A stretch of DNA of 64,000 bases from NCBI RefSeq assembly GCF_963667135.1, contig NZ_OY762974.1:124001-188000 (forward strand), written 5' to 3'. Each line of letters starts with the position of its first letter. Positions within the stretch are counted from its first letter, which is position 1. A program made the position numbers and the translations under genes. Shown here one piece after another: positions 26,541 to 35,801 of the stretch. The notes beneath the pieces are model-generated. The model saw nothing but the letters and a program-made list of their open reading frames with translations, was not told where the DNA came from and ran no database searches. The DNA is from an uncultured Macellibacteroides sp. Its GTDB lineage: Bacteria; Bacteroidota; Bacteroidia; Bacteroidales; Tannerellaceae.

Positions 26541-28553
26541 CTATTTTTCTTTATCAGGCGAATAAATTAACCCATCGACTGCTTTTTTGCCGTCGGGTGT
26601 TACAAAAACAAACGTAAACATCCACTTCTGCAACCAAACCTCGGGTGTCGAAAAATTACCTACTGGCAATTTAAGCAACACTTTGGTCCATCCTTTCTGC
26701 AAAGTAAGTTGTAAAGGATATCGTCCTTCGAAGTTTTCGTTTCCCAAAGGAATCTCATTTGACTTTTCGATGTGTGAGGCCGTCCAGACCGGAGGAAGCA
26801 CTTCTTTGTCATTAATATAGATACGACTCTCTCTGTAATCCCATTTCCCCTGAGGAGGAGGCAAATCTTTCTCAGAACGGCTGTAATTCTGGGTAGAAGC
26901 CCACAATCCTACTTTCTGTCCAACAGGAGACCACACCCAAGTATAGGCATAAGCCGTATGGTTCGGCTGGGGATCAGTATAAAAAGAAGGAACAGTCTTT
27001 CCCCACACATGGCGAAGGTAGATGCCTGCGCCAACTACCTTGCGCGTATCAAAACGTTTACCCTGATAGTTGTAAAATTCTTTTAGTTCCTGTTCCGGAG
27101 GGAATGATTTAAGCAAGTTTCCATCGTTAGGAAACGCATCCGTAATACGCCACTTTACATTTGTTTGACGCACATAGGCAATCGGTAATTCTTTTAGAAA
27201 ATGTTCTTTATGCCAAAGCATACGGGATTCGAAGTTAACAAAAGCATCAAAGCCTCGTGTTCCTTCTGCATCCAACATTGTGCCTTTGGTATAAAAATAT
27301 TCAACTCCTCCACCTCGCCACGTTCTTTCTGCGATAGCAAGCATTGCGGGATAAAAGGCATTCTCAATAATCATATTTTGTTCTGGCTGTACAAGACGGT
27401 CGTGCCAGAAAGCTACAATAGCTCCTGCATAATCCTGGCTACCCTGCTGTTGCTCTGCAATATTGCTATTATACAAGCCAACAATATCAGCAAAAGAATC
27501 GAAGTGATTCGCATAATGAAGACGCGAATCAATTACAGGAATATCTTTATGAGGTTTCCCTCGGTAACTCCACATTTGAAGCATGTCAATTTCGCCTGCT
27601 TTGTATTTCCATCCGGGATTCCATGAAATAACCTTCATTCCTTTTTTGCGGATATATGAAATCATTTCGGGAACAAACGCAGGGTTAGTAAATTCAACCT
27701 CATCGGTTCCAATATGCAAATAAGGGACATCTTCAAAAACCTCGCAGACCTCATCCATCAGAAGTTTAAGAATAGCCATCCCCTCTTTACTCTGCATATC
27801 ATGACGAAATGCTTTTCGAAAAGCAGCGCTATGCCCGGGCATATCTATCTCCGGAATAAGAAGAACATTGTGTTCTTTGCAAAAAGCCACCAGCTCCCTG
27901 GCTTCGGCAATAGTATAATATTTACCAGGCATTCGTACAAAATTAGAGCTGTCGTTAAGCATTGGAAACAACTTACTCTCCAATCGCCAGCCCAAATCTT
28001 CTGTAAGATGCCAGTGAAACACATTCACTTTATATTGCGACAAAGTAGCAATTTCACGCTTCAGTTCGTTCATCGAAATATAACTTCGGCCCACATCCTG
28101 CATAAATCCACGAATTCTGAAGGCTGGCCAATCGGTAATTTCGCAACCGGCAACAACTGCATATTCTCCCTTTTTCACGGTCAACTGGCGCAAAGTCTGT
28201 AAAGCCCAATAAACGCCCTTACATGAAACAGCTTCGATTGTTATAAGACTTGACGAAACTGTTAACCGATAAGCTTCTTCAGTATTGACTTGCACAGCCG
28301 GAAGTTTTGTTACAAAGACGACTTTCAACACACGGGCTGATTTTTGATTTACTGTTCCACCGCATTCCTTTACCCAATCGGAAAACTTGTTCGATAACGA
28401 GTCGGGAACTGAAAGAGCAACATCTCTGATCTGAAAATCCGATTTTGACCACTCCACCTTTTGCGGCCACGGAAGTAAATGAGGAGTATTGGCTGCGTTG
28501 ACAACCAATACTCCCATAAAAAACAGAACTAAGATAAACAAGTTTTTCAGCAT
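26541..28553 (-). CDS. Beta-N-acetylhexosaminidase (GH20)
   Basis: 670-aa exported enzyme (signal MLKNLFILVLFFMGVLVVNA). It has a GH20b N-terminal domain and a GH20 catalytic barrel: FRGFMQDVGRSYIS-type entry, NVFHWHLTEDLGWR, PEIDMPGH and the catalytic pair Asp 284-Glu 285 in LHIGTDEVEF. A C-terminal domain of about 150 residues follows the barrel. It removes terminal beta-GlcNAc or GalNAc from glycans after the sialidase exposes them. It lies between the sialidase and the O-acetylesterase with gaps of 11 bp and 1 bp. Confidence 0.94.
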   Translation of the reverse strand: MLKNLFILVLFFMGVLVVNAANTPHLLPWPQKVEWSKSDFQIRDVALSVPDSLSNKFSDWVKECGGTVNQKSARVLKVVFVTKLPAVQVNTEEAYRLTVSSSLITIEAVSCKGVYWALQTLRQLTVKKGEYAVVAGCEITDWPAFRIRGFMQDVGRSYISMNELKREIATLSQYKVNVFHWHLTEDLGWRLESKLFPMLNDSSNFVRMPGKYYTIAEARELVAFCKEHNVLLIPEIDMPGHSAAFRKAFRHDMQSKEGMAILKLLMDEVCEVFEDVPYLHIGTDEVEFTNPAFVPEMISYIRKKGMKVISWNPGWKYKAGEIDMLQMWSYRGKPHKDIPVIDSRLHYANHFDSFADIVGLYNSNIAEQQQGSQDYAGAIVAFWHDRLVQPEQNMIIENAFYPAMLAIAERTWRGGGVEYFYTKGTMLDAEGTRGFDAFVNFESRMLWHKEHFLKELPIAYVRQTNVKWRITDAFPNDGNLLKSFPPEQELKEFYNYQGKRFDTRKVVGAGIYLRHVWGKTVPSFYTDPQPNHTAYAYTWVWSPVGQKVGLWASTQNYSRSEKDLPPPQGKWDYRESRIYINDKEVLPPVWTASHIEKSNEIPLGNENFEGRYPLQLTLQKGWTKVLLKLPVGNFSTPEVWLQKWMFTFVFVTPDGKKAVDGLIYSPDKEK

Positions 28554-28564
28554 GGATTCTGTTT

Positions 28565-30187
28565 TTATTTAATAATATCTTTAAGCTTAACAGCCTGAAA
28601 TACCATATGAGCGGTACTACCTTCGTATAAAATTCCAACCGTCTCCTTATCGATCATCGTCAGGCAGGAATATCCCCATCCGTGATCTTCATCCAGCATT
28701 ACATCATACTCTTTAGGAAATGAAAGACCACCATCCAGACTAGCCTTGATCGTAATACTATGACGACCTTTTGTCGTGTTGGGGTTTGAAAACAATAAAA
28801 TTCCTTTACCGGTTACATTATCTTTGGCTTCTACTTTAATAAGACTTGCCATACATACAGATTCCTGCAACACACTACGGTTTGATGCATGCTCTGTCCA
28901 GGTTTTTCCCAAATCTGTCGTAACAGAAACGGCCCTGCTACCACCCCGGTTATCCCGCATGTTAAGCATTAAAACTCCTGGTTCCACCTCAGCGACCTGA
29001 GATTCTGTCGTATTCGTTCTGGCATAGTTGTGCATTTTCCATGTTTTCCCATGATCCTTACTATACATGATACCAGCGTTAGGAACCCTGGTAGAGTCAA
29101 TAAACTGAGTTGCAAACACAAGTGTTCCGTCATTCATAGTTATTCCGCTACCCGGACCCTGCAAAAGAAATTTCCAGGAAGGATCTTTCACCTGCTCAGT
29201 AATATTAATTGGCTTCGACCACGTTTTCCCGTCATCATCACTCTTTGCAAGAACCAGCTGAGCAGTGTGATTTTTGTCCATTCCATCCTGCGAATTAAAC
29301 CAAGCCCTACCATTACCCATACCATGAGTCCACGCAGCGACGATCCAGATTGTACCCGTTTTTTTGTCGACAAGAATAGCTGGATCACCCACACCATTCT
29401 GTGATGAAGGAAGACCTCCATCTTCACCAAACGACATGGCAACGCGCATCGGCTCCCAGGTTTGGCCTCCGTCAGTGCTTCTGCTCAGACCAATATCAAC
29501 GCGCTCCTGTAAATCTGCACTGTTATTGTATCTAATATCATACACACCCAGCAACGTACCCTTGTTGGAAGTAACCAATCCGGGAATACGATAAGCTGCC
29601 ACACCATCATCTCCGGCATGACGAACACCTACACCCATCCGATGAATAATCCTATCCTTGCTTATTTCGACTAAAGCACTCTTCTTATCAATTTCAACTT
29701 CTTTTACATCAACCGTGACCTTCGACACAAGGGATGTTGCAGGTTTCATTTCCAAGCTCACCCAAAAGTAATTAACACCTGGAAAAAGTGACTGCTCACA
29801 TGAAAGCGTCACCATTTTACCTGGCGCAGGTATTTCGCTTTTTAAAATTGAATAAGAGCGATTTGCCTCACGTGTTTTACCAGGTTCTTCTCTGGAAATG
29901 TAGCTAACCGGAGCATAATTAATCTGTCCCGAACGTTGTACTCCTTCGGTTCCGGAATAATATAACTTTACGGATTTAATTTCCGACAGATTAACTTCTT
30001 CGCCAAAACGCAACGTAAGGCTATTCAATACATTGCTTTCTTTGGCGTCAATCCGAAGATTAAACAACACATTATCCTTACGATCAATTAATATAGGAAT
30101 CTGTGTTTCACGGATTCTAACGGTGTCATTACCAAATACAGAAATGGCAACTAAAAGAAAGCAAAAATAAAAACAGATCTTTCTCAT
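28565..30187 (-). CDS. nanH: Exo-alpha-sialidase (GH33)
   Basis: 540-aa secreted sialidase (signal MRKICFYFCFLLVAISVFG). Residues about 20-180 form an N-terminal carbohydrate-binding-like domain; the six-bladed catalytic propeller follows. Visible signatures are the Arg-bearing YRIP motif (AAYRIPGLV) and repeated Asp boxes: SRSTDGGQTWEP, AKSDDDGKTWSKP, YSKDHGKTWKM and VTTDLGKTWTEH. It releases terminal sialic acid from host or dietary glycoconjugates. It lies in the same operon as the enzymes that process the product. Confidence 0.96.
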   Translation of the reverse strand: MRKICFYFCFLLVAISVFGNDTVRIRETQIPILIDRKDNVLFNLRIDAKESNVLNSLTLRFGEEVNLSEIKSVKLYYSGTEGVQRSGQINYAPVSYISREEPGKTREANRSYSILKSEIPAPGKMVTLSCEQSLFPGVNYFWVSLEMKPATSLVSKVTVDVKEVEIDKKSALVEISKDRIIHRMGVGVRHAGDDGVAAYRIPGLVTSNKGTLLGVYDIRYNNSADLQERVDIGLSRSTDGGQTWEPMRVAMSFGEDGGLPSSQNGVGDPAILVDKKTGTIWIVAAWTHGMGNGRAWFNSQDGMDKNHTAQLVLAKSDDDGKTWSKPINITEQVKDPSWKFLLQGPGSGITMNDGTLVFATQFIDSTRVPNAGIMYSKDHGKTWKMHNYARTNTTESQVAEVEPGVLMLNMRDNRGGSRAVSVTTDLGKTWTEHASNRSVLQESVCMASLIKVEAKDNVTGKGILLFSNPNTTKGRHSITIKASLDGGLSFPKEYDVMLDEDHGWGYSCLTMIDKETVGILYEGSTAHMVFQAVKLKDIIK

Positions 30188-30237
30188 GAGTCAATCAGTA
30201 ATAAATTAGTAAATAAAAGAAGATGTAATCTGTCGAA

Positions 30238-31431
30238 TTACTTCGAAAGAATTTTGTTACACAAATCATACGATTTGATCATCATCCGTGGAATATGGAA
30301 CGGACCTTTAAAAAGATTCCCTTTTGCCGGTTGAGCCACACTTCCATCGCGGCGCAAATAACCATACCACTCTCCATACTCCTTATCCGGAAAGTGAGCA
30401 TAAGTATAGTCGCTTATCTGCTTGTGCATATCAAGATATTTTGAATCGCCGGTAGCTTCGTATGCATACAACGTTGCAATAATAGCTTCGGTTTGCGGCC
30501 ACCAGAATTTCATATCCTGCGCATAATCCTGAGGAGGAAGATTCATGCAATCCTTGAAATTAATGATTCCGCCAAACTCTTTATCCCAACCCCATTCCCA
30601 GGACCAGTCAAGTATCGTTAGACCCATATCCAAGAGTTCTTTATCCCAGTTTCTGTGTTTTGCTTCTTCAAGAATAAACCAAGCTGTTTCAATACAATGA
30701 CCTGGATTAATTGTACGACCTGTAATAGTATTGATAAATTCGCCATCGGGACCGACAGTTTCAAGCAATGCTTTGAATTCAGGATGCATAAAAGAAGAAC
30801 GTATCTTATTTACAGACCAGTCGATTTGCTCGTCAAGTATTGGATCATTTATGACCTTACGAATTCTTGAAGCCGTATTGATTAGGATCATAATAAGAGA
30901 ATGACCCTGCATCTTAAAGTTTTCGCAGTACTTGGGTGGCAGCAATCCCGGAGTTTCGGTGAGGTATTTGATACGTTTAAACAGTTGCAGCGCTTTCTCG
31001 GCATACAATTTATCACCTGTAGCCAGCGAATACTCAGCCATGGCGATTGCAGCAAACGATTCAGAAAAAACATATCTCCGTTTCCGGATCGGTTCGCCTG
31101 TTTCAGTTACTTCAAAAAACATATGACCATCTGTATCGATACAATATTTCTCAATAAAGTCGAGCGTACTCTTTGCTGCTTCTAGCCACTCCGGATTCCG
31201 CTCAATTGTGTTATAAGCAAAGGAACAAACAAAGGCAAATCGTCCTTGAAACCAAACAGATTTAGTTGAATCCATTAAGCTTCCATCACGGTTTACGCAG
31301 GTATATACACCGCCATTCTTCCGATCCCACCCATTTTTCATCCAAAAAGGCATTATATTAGTGAGGAGATCATCCCGATAGGCAGAGGACCATTGTTGCA
31401 GGTATTCTTTCGAGTTATCCATATTAGACAT
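30238..31431 (-). CDS. nanE: N-acylglucosamine 2-epimerase (ManNAc to GlcNAc)
   Basis: 397-aa cytoplasmic (alpha/alpha)6-barrel of the AGE/renin-binding-protein family, full length and without a signal peptide. Characteristic stretches are GRFAFVCSFAYN, MFFEVTETGEPIRKRRYVFS, INPGHCIETAWFILEE and FWWPQTEAIIATLYAY, holding the conserved His residues. It converts the ManNAc released by Neu5Ac lyase to GlcNAc, the Bacteroides type of pathway that does not need ManNAc kinase. Two in-frame Met codons at the start leave a three-residue uncertainty. Confidence 0.93.
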   Translation of the reverse strand: MSNMDNSKEYLQQWSSAYRDDLLTNIMPFWMKNGWDRKNGGVYTCVNRDGSLMDSTKSVWFQGRFAFVCSFAYNTIERNPEWLEAAKSTLDFIEKYCIDTDGHMFFEVTETGEPIRKRRYVFSESFAAIAMAEYSLATGDKLYAEKALQLFKRIKYLTETPGLLPPKYCENFKMQGHSLIMILINTASRIRKVINDPILDEQIDWSVNKIRSSFMHPEFKALLETVGPDGEFINTITGRTINPGHCIETAWFILEEAKHRNWDKELLDMGLTILDWSWEWGWDKEFGGIINFKDCMNLPPQDYAQDMKFWWPQTEAIIATLYAYEATGDSKYLDMHKQISDYTYAHFPDKEYGEWYGYLRRDGSVAQPAKGNLFKGPFHIPRMMIKSYDLCNKILSK

Positions 31432-31502
31432 GTATTGACATTGATTTCTTGAAAATAGATTTACTTATTGACGTTAGATAATTTGAATAATTCAATTATT
31501 TA

Positions 31503-32420
31503 TCAAAACTTGTTACATCTTTCAAAAAATTTAATGGATTCCAACTCTGCCTTCATGGCAGCTTCTTCGGCGTCAGTCATATTCTGGAACGGAGTGCGGT
31601 TTTTACCGAGATCAAGGCCGATAAGTTTCATAATCCGTTTACCCCCTACAATATTACCGCGGTAATTGCAAATAACGTTAATAACATCCTGAGAGAAATT
31701 CTGACATTCACGTGCACGCTCAAGATCACCCTTTTCCCACGCATCGATAATGTCGACCAACACACGACCATTGTAATTAGTAGTTCCGCCAATACCGCCC
31801 TGAGCTCCACCCATAGCTAAAGCCGGAAGAATGGTTTCGTCCTGTCCGTGCAACATATCAAACTTACCATTCTTATACAGGCGACACTGATTATACTCAT
31901 ATATACTTTCGAACGTATATTTGATTCCAGCAAAATTAGGAATGCGACCGTCAACAGCTTTCAAGAAGGGAAGCATAGGCAAAAACACTCCACTTAAAGC
32001 AGGAATATGATAAAAATAGAAAGGCAGGTTCGGAGCACCACAAGCAATTTCTTCGCAATATTTCACCAATTCTTCTACCCTGCCGACTTTTGGAAAAGGA
32101 GAAGCCATAGCTCCGATACCCCAAGCTCCAATTTTCTGAGCGTGTGCAGCAAGTTTATTACTCATCTTCACACACGTACTTCCTACATGAACAATCACTT
32201 TGAAGTCCTTGGGAGATACTTCCATCCATCTTTCAGCAAGTTTGATACGCTCATCTTCTGTAAGCATATACCCCTCTCCAGACGATCCATTAATAAATAC
32301 GCCCTTTAATCCATTATTAACCAGCAGTTTTGCATACGCCTCAATTGGTTCGTAATTAACCTCTCCGTTTTCATAAAAAGGAGTAAACGGCGCATTGATA
32401 AGACCTTTAATCTTTTCCAT
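31503..32420 (-). CDS. nanL: N-acetylneuraminate lyase
   Basis: 305-aa class I aldolase of the DapA/NanA family, splitting Neu5Ac into ManNAc and pyruvate. The ATG at 32420 starts MEKIKGLINAPFTPF, the expected N-terminus; the longer frame would start within the promoter region. Signatures: INGSSGEGYML at about 43-53, Tyr 137 in FYFYHIPALSG and Schiff-base Lys 167 in NFAGIKYTF. First gene of the catabolic operon, 60-70 nt downstream of the predicted start site of the promoter that shares its operator with nanO. Confidence 0.95.
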   Translation of the reverse strand: MEKIKGLINAPFTPFYENGEVNYEPIEAYAKLLVNNGLKGVFINGSSGEGYMLTEDERIKLAERWMEVSPKDFKVIVHVGSTCVKMSNKLAAHAQKIGAWGIGAMASPFPKVGRVEELVKYCEEIACGAPNLPFYFYHIPALSGVFLPMLPFLKAVDGRIPNFAGIKYTFESIYEYNQCRLYKNGKFDMLHGQDETILPALAMGGAQGGIGGTTNYNGRVLVDIIDAWEKGDLERARECQNFSQDVINVICNYRGNIVGGKRIMKLIGLDLGKNRTPFQNMTDAEEAAMKAELESIKFFERCNKF

Positions 32421-32489
32421 AATTATATATTTTAATAGATACTTTAAATTGATCCTTGACAGTAGATACTTTCCACATTTTAAATACAT

Positions 32490-32513
32490 CGCAAATATAA
32501 ATAAAATATTTTA
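32490..32513 (-). promoter_or_regulatory. nanL promoter with operator shared with nanO
   Basis: Identical over 24 bp to 23026-23049. On the minus strand palindrome TAAAATATTTTA (32502-32513), 2 bp, then -7 box TATATTTG (32492-32499). The flanks differ, so the identity is confined to the regulatory element. Confidence 0.75.
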
Positions 32514-32633
32514 TTATTGTAATCAAGTTTAATATATTTAATATAATAATTAACGTTATATTGAGACATATCAACAAATAGATTAAATAATAATAAGATT
32601 ATCGTTCCTGACTATTCATTATAAAAGTAAAAA

Positions 32634-32666
32634 AAAAGAGAATCGTAAAACCTACGATTCTCTTTT
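32634..32666 (-). terminator. Terminator of the ROK regulator gene
   Basis: AAAAGAGAATCGTA (32634-32647) pairs perfectly with TACGATTCTCTTTT (32653-32666); T-tract on the minus strand. Confidence 0.92.
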
Positions 32667-32714
32667 ATATAGTAAAATATTTTAATATAAATCTCCTCAG
32701 GATATATCATTAAT

Positions 32715-33920
32715 TTAAATCATCCCAAGTATCTTTCCGCGAGAAAGAAGACAAGCTCCTAAAACTCCGGCATGCTCTCCCAGCTTTGAAATCTTAATCT
32801 CAGTATCCTGATTCACCAGATTCAATGAGTACTTTCTTACAGCGCTCCTTATTGGCAAGCGAATGTATTCGTCTGTCAAAGAAAGGCTTCCACCTAAAAT
32901 TACGAGCTCCGGATTAAAGATATTCATTAGGCCCGCAATGGCCTTTCCAAGATTATTTCCAATTAGTTCCAGAATTTCAATGGCCAGTACATCTTCTTTC
33001 ATAATAGCATCAATCAAGTCTTTCAATGTAATCTCCTCTCCGGCATTGATTTTATCGGAAAGAATTGTACTGCTTCCCTCTTTATATCTCTCGAGTAGCA
33101 TCCGGTGAAGCGCAGAACCTGACGCTTCTGTTTCAAGACATCCTTTCTTTCCGCAATGACAGATAATTTCGTTATCATATAGGCAGAAGTGACCAAACTC
33201 TCCGGAGAATCCTGATTTACCATAGTAAAGTTTGCCATCAAGAATAATACCAACGCCCAATCCCCAGCTTATATTTACAAAGATAATATTCTTCTCTCCC
33301 TTAACGACACCTTTCATATATTCTCCATAAGCCATAGCGCGTGTATCGTTTTCAATATACACCTTAATTTTAAGTCTCTCTTCGAAAATAAGGGAGAGTG
33401 GCTTTTCTTCAAAATAGAAGAAACTATAGCTATATCCGGAAATTGGATTAACCCTACCTGTAATATTGACTCCAACAGACAAAATCTTTTCGCGGGGAAC
33501 TTTTAGCGTAGCTATGAAATCTTCAATAAGGCAACATAGTTTATCAAATGCAGCCGGCGTGTTTTCCAGATTATAAGGGACATCCTCATCAATAGATACA
33601 AATTTACCTTTAAAATCTACAATGGCAATATTTACTGAATCTTTGCGAACATCAACGCCAATAAAATAGCCCGATTCGGGATTCAAACCATAAATATTGG
33701 GCTTACGGCCACCACTTGTTTCCTGCTTTCCAAAGTCAAGGATATAACCTTCTTCAAGCAACTCGCCCACCAGCTTAGTTACTGTTGGGATACTAAGATC
33801 CATTTCTTTGCATAAATCGGCTATGGTTGCATCGCCGTTTGCTATATAATAATGTATAATCTTTTTCTTCAGAGAAGCTGTGCGGTTTCCTTCAACGGCA
33901 ATTAAAAAATCTGTACTCAT
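32715..33920 (-). CDS. ROK-family transcriptional regulator of the nan locus
   Basis: 401-aa NagC/Mlc-like regulator. The N-terminal winged HTH (ATIADLCKEMDLSIPTVTKL) is followed by the ROK sugar-binding fold (YFIGVDVRKDSVNIAIVDF, IENDTRAMAYGEYM, VNISWGLGVGIIL) and the ROK zinc cluster CHCGKKGCLETEASG. The HTH makes it a regulator and not the RokA kinase. Its position beside nanL and the A/T-rich palindromes before nanL and nanO suggest it represses both units and responds to ManNAc, GlcNAc or a phosphate of these. The inducer is inferred. Confidence 0.92.
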   Translation of the reverse strand: MSTDFLIAVEGNRTASLKKKIIHYYIANGDATIADLCKEMDLSIPTVTKLVGELLEEGYILDFGKQETSGGRKPNIYGLNPESGYFIGVDVRKDSVNIAIVDFKGKFVSIDEDVPYNLENTPAAFDKLCCLIEDFIATLKVPREKILSVGVNITGRVNPISGYSYSFFYFEEKPLSLIFEERLKIKVYIENDTRAMAYGEYMKGVVKGEKNIIFVNISWGLGVGIILDGKLYYGKSGFSGEFGHFCLYDNEIICHCGKKGCLETEASGSALHRMLLERYKEGSSTILSDKINAGEEITLKDLIDAIMKEDVLAIEILELIGNNLGKAIAGLMNIFNPELVILGGSLSLTDEYIRLPIRSAVRKYSLNLVNQDTEIKISKLGEHAGVLGACLLSRGKILGMI

Positions 33921-33974
33921 AAGTTTATTATCTTTTATTTCTTACAATTAGGTTCATAGGATAAAGTCAAAGAA

Positions 33975-34703
33975 TTATTGCAACGGACGGATACGCAGAT
34001 CAATTGCTGTATCAGCAGAAAGAAGTTTTTTCAACGCTGTTACGTCGGTTTCTCCGTAGTGATACGGATATAAAATCCGGGGATGTATCATTTTAGCTGC
34101 GTGAGCCGCCTGAGCAATAGTCATTGTATAGGGTTGATTTACGGGAATAAAGGCAATATCTATATCCCCAACAGCTGTCATTTCGGAAATATCTTCGGTA
34201 TCGCCTGCTATATAAATGCGTGAACCTCCCAACGATAGAATATATCCATTATCACGATGCTTGGGATGAAATTGTTCTCTCCCCGGCGTAGTATTATAAG
34301 CCGGAACAGCTTCAACAGTCATATAGGATGTAGGAGAAAGTTTATCCCCGTTTTTCATGGCAATTCCTTTTCCCAAAATATTTTGCGATGCTTCATTTAG
34401 AATAAAAATGGTTTCCTTCTTTTCGGATGCAGCTATTGCCTTTTTATCCAGATGATCACCATGTTCGTGTGTTATAAGTATTACATCTGCTTTTGGCAAC
34501 TTCGCATAATCCGCATAAGAAGAAACCGGATCAACCTGAATTACAAAACCTTCATACGTAATCATCAGGCTTCCATGTTTAACAAAGTGGATTGTTAAGG
34601 TATGTCCATCCTTTGTCTTAAAAGAATCTTTTTCGAAAGGTGCAGCCTGCATCAATACGGCGAAGAACAGGCCGCAAAGAGTTAAACATATTTTCTCATA
34701 CAT
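33975..34703 (-). CDS. Exported metallo-beta-lactamase-fold hydrolase (UlaG-like)
   Basis: 242-aa protein with a Sec signal when started at 34703 (MYEKICLTLCGLFFAVLMQA). The MBL metal motif HEHGDHLD is present (VILITHEHGDHLD), with later metal residues in YIAGDTED and YPYHYGETD. Most similar in pattern to the UlaG/YtnP-like branch (COG2220). The substrate is unknown. It is 54 bp upstream of the ROK gene on the same strand and could be cotranscribed with it. It has its own strong promoter. Confidence 0.85.
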   Translation of the reverse strand: MYEKICLTLCGLFFAVLMQAAPFEKDSFKTKDGHTLTIHFVKHGSLMITYEGFVIQVDPVSSYADYAKLPKADVILITHEHGDHLDKKAIAASEKKETIFILNEASQNILGKGIAMKNGDKLSPTSYMTVEAVPAYNTTPGREQFHPKHRDNGYILSLGGSRIYIAGDTEDISEMTAVGDIDIAFIPVNQPYTMTIAQAAHAAKMIHPRILYPYHYGETDVTALKKLLSADTAIDLRIRPLQ

Positions 34704-34747
34704 AATTACAGACAATTAGTTTTTACATTAAACCAAACACTTTCGAA

Positions 34748-34780
34748 CAAAGATATATAATTAACCACTAATTAGACAAA
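34748..34780 (-). promoter_or_regulatory. Promoter of the MBL-hydrolase gene
   Basis: On the minus strand TTTG (34777-34780), 21 bp, TATCTTTG (34748-34755); good match to the Bacteroidota consensus. Start codon about 45 nt further on. Confidence 0.75.
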
Positions 34781-34868
34781 TGAATTATCAAAATCAGCAA
34801 ATAATTAAATAATTTTGTATATTGCTCCCTAAAATATAATTATTTTGATTTAAACACCCCTCTCCTCT

Positions 34869-35705
34869 ATGGAAAGATTATTCAATATTGTCCGTTTCTC
34901 TGCAAATCAACAAACTAAAATGTCAGACTTCTTATTCGAGTCTCATACACACGAATTTGAAGAATTGCTAATTTGTTCGAGGGGAAAAATTGAACATTTT
35001 ATAGATTTCAAAGACTCACTCTTACAAGCTCCGCTTATTAGCTATGTAAGTAAAGGGAAAAGTCACCGGGTTACATTCATGCAAGGAAATGAAAACGAAT
35101 ACCCCGAAGGATGGATTTTTCGTTTCAAAAGCGAATTTATACCGGAATCGCGCTTTCAGCTTTATGCCGGATACCACGAATATGCCAATGTTGAACTGAA
35201 AGACAACCGCCATTTCGAACAAATAATGAAGCTGTGCGACATTATGTACGACGAAGCCCTGCAGGAGTCTCCTGATTATGCCATTCTAAGAAGTTTGCTG
35301 AGCTCCCTTTTTATCATGATAGAAACCGAACGAAAGAAAAACGCATCCAATGAAACATCGCAACCCTGCTCGCAACATATCACCTTCCGCTCTTTTCTTC
35401 AGATATTGGAAGATAACTTCCGAAGAGATGTGAACGTAGAGTTCTACGCCGAAAAATTAAACATGTCTACCCGCAACCTGAATATTGTTTGTCAGAATAT
35501 TCTTCAGAAAAGCGTTTCAGAAATTATCGAAACACGAAAGCTTACAGAAGCAAAACAGCTGCTGATGCACACTGATAAAACCATCGCCGAAATAGGATTT
35601 GAGCTAGGTTATAATGAGAAATCTTACTTTTCGAATGTGTTTAAAAAGAAAGCCGGGGTTACTCCCAGCGAGTTCAGAAGCGAAATGAGTAAGCTTATTT
35701 CCTGA
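34869..35705 (+). CDS. AraC-family transcriptional regulator (cupin type)
   Basis: 278-aa soluble regulator. The N-terminus is a cupin-like ligand domain (DFLFESHTHEFEELLICSRG, with a His-x-His), the C-terminus an AraC double HTH (VNVEFYAEKLNMSTRNLNIV, KTIAEIGFELGYNEKSYFSNVFKKKAG). The ligand is unknown. It diverges from the MBL/ROK unit and precedes the yceI gene by about 96 bp, so either could be its target. Confidence 0.9.
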   Translation: MERLFNIVRFSANQQTKMSDFLFESHTHEFEELLICSRGKIEHFIDFKDSLLQAPLISYVSKGKSHRVTFMQGNENEYPEGWIFRFKSEFIPESRFQLYAGYHEYANVELKDNRHFEQIMKLCDIMYDEALQESPDYAILRSLLSSLFIMIETERKKNASNETSQPCSQHITFRSFLQILEDNFRRDVNVEFYAEKLNMSTRNLNIVCQNILQKSVSEIIETRKLTEAKQLLMHTDKTIAEIGFELGYNEKSYFSNVFKKKAGVTPSEFRSEMSKLIS

Positions 35706-35801
35706 AATTACAACACTTTTTCCGAAAACTATTACCACCCCCCTTGTTAAATGCCCGATCTTTGCATCATCAAATAATTATAAACAAAAAAAAGAAAAAC
35801 A

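Noticed and set aside
27714-28202. 162-codon plus-strand frame inside the GH20 gene
   Set aside because: Antisense shadow over a catalytic domain.
32715-33920. ROK protein as a sugar kinase (RokA-like)
   Set aside because: It has an N-terminal winged HTH and is longer than ROK kinases; regulator is the better call.
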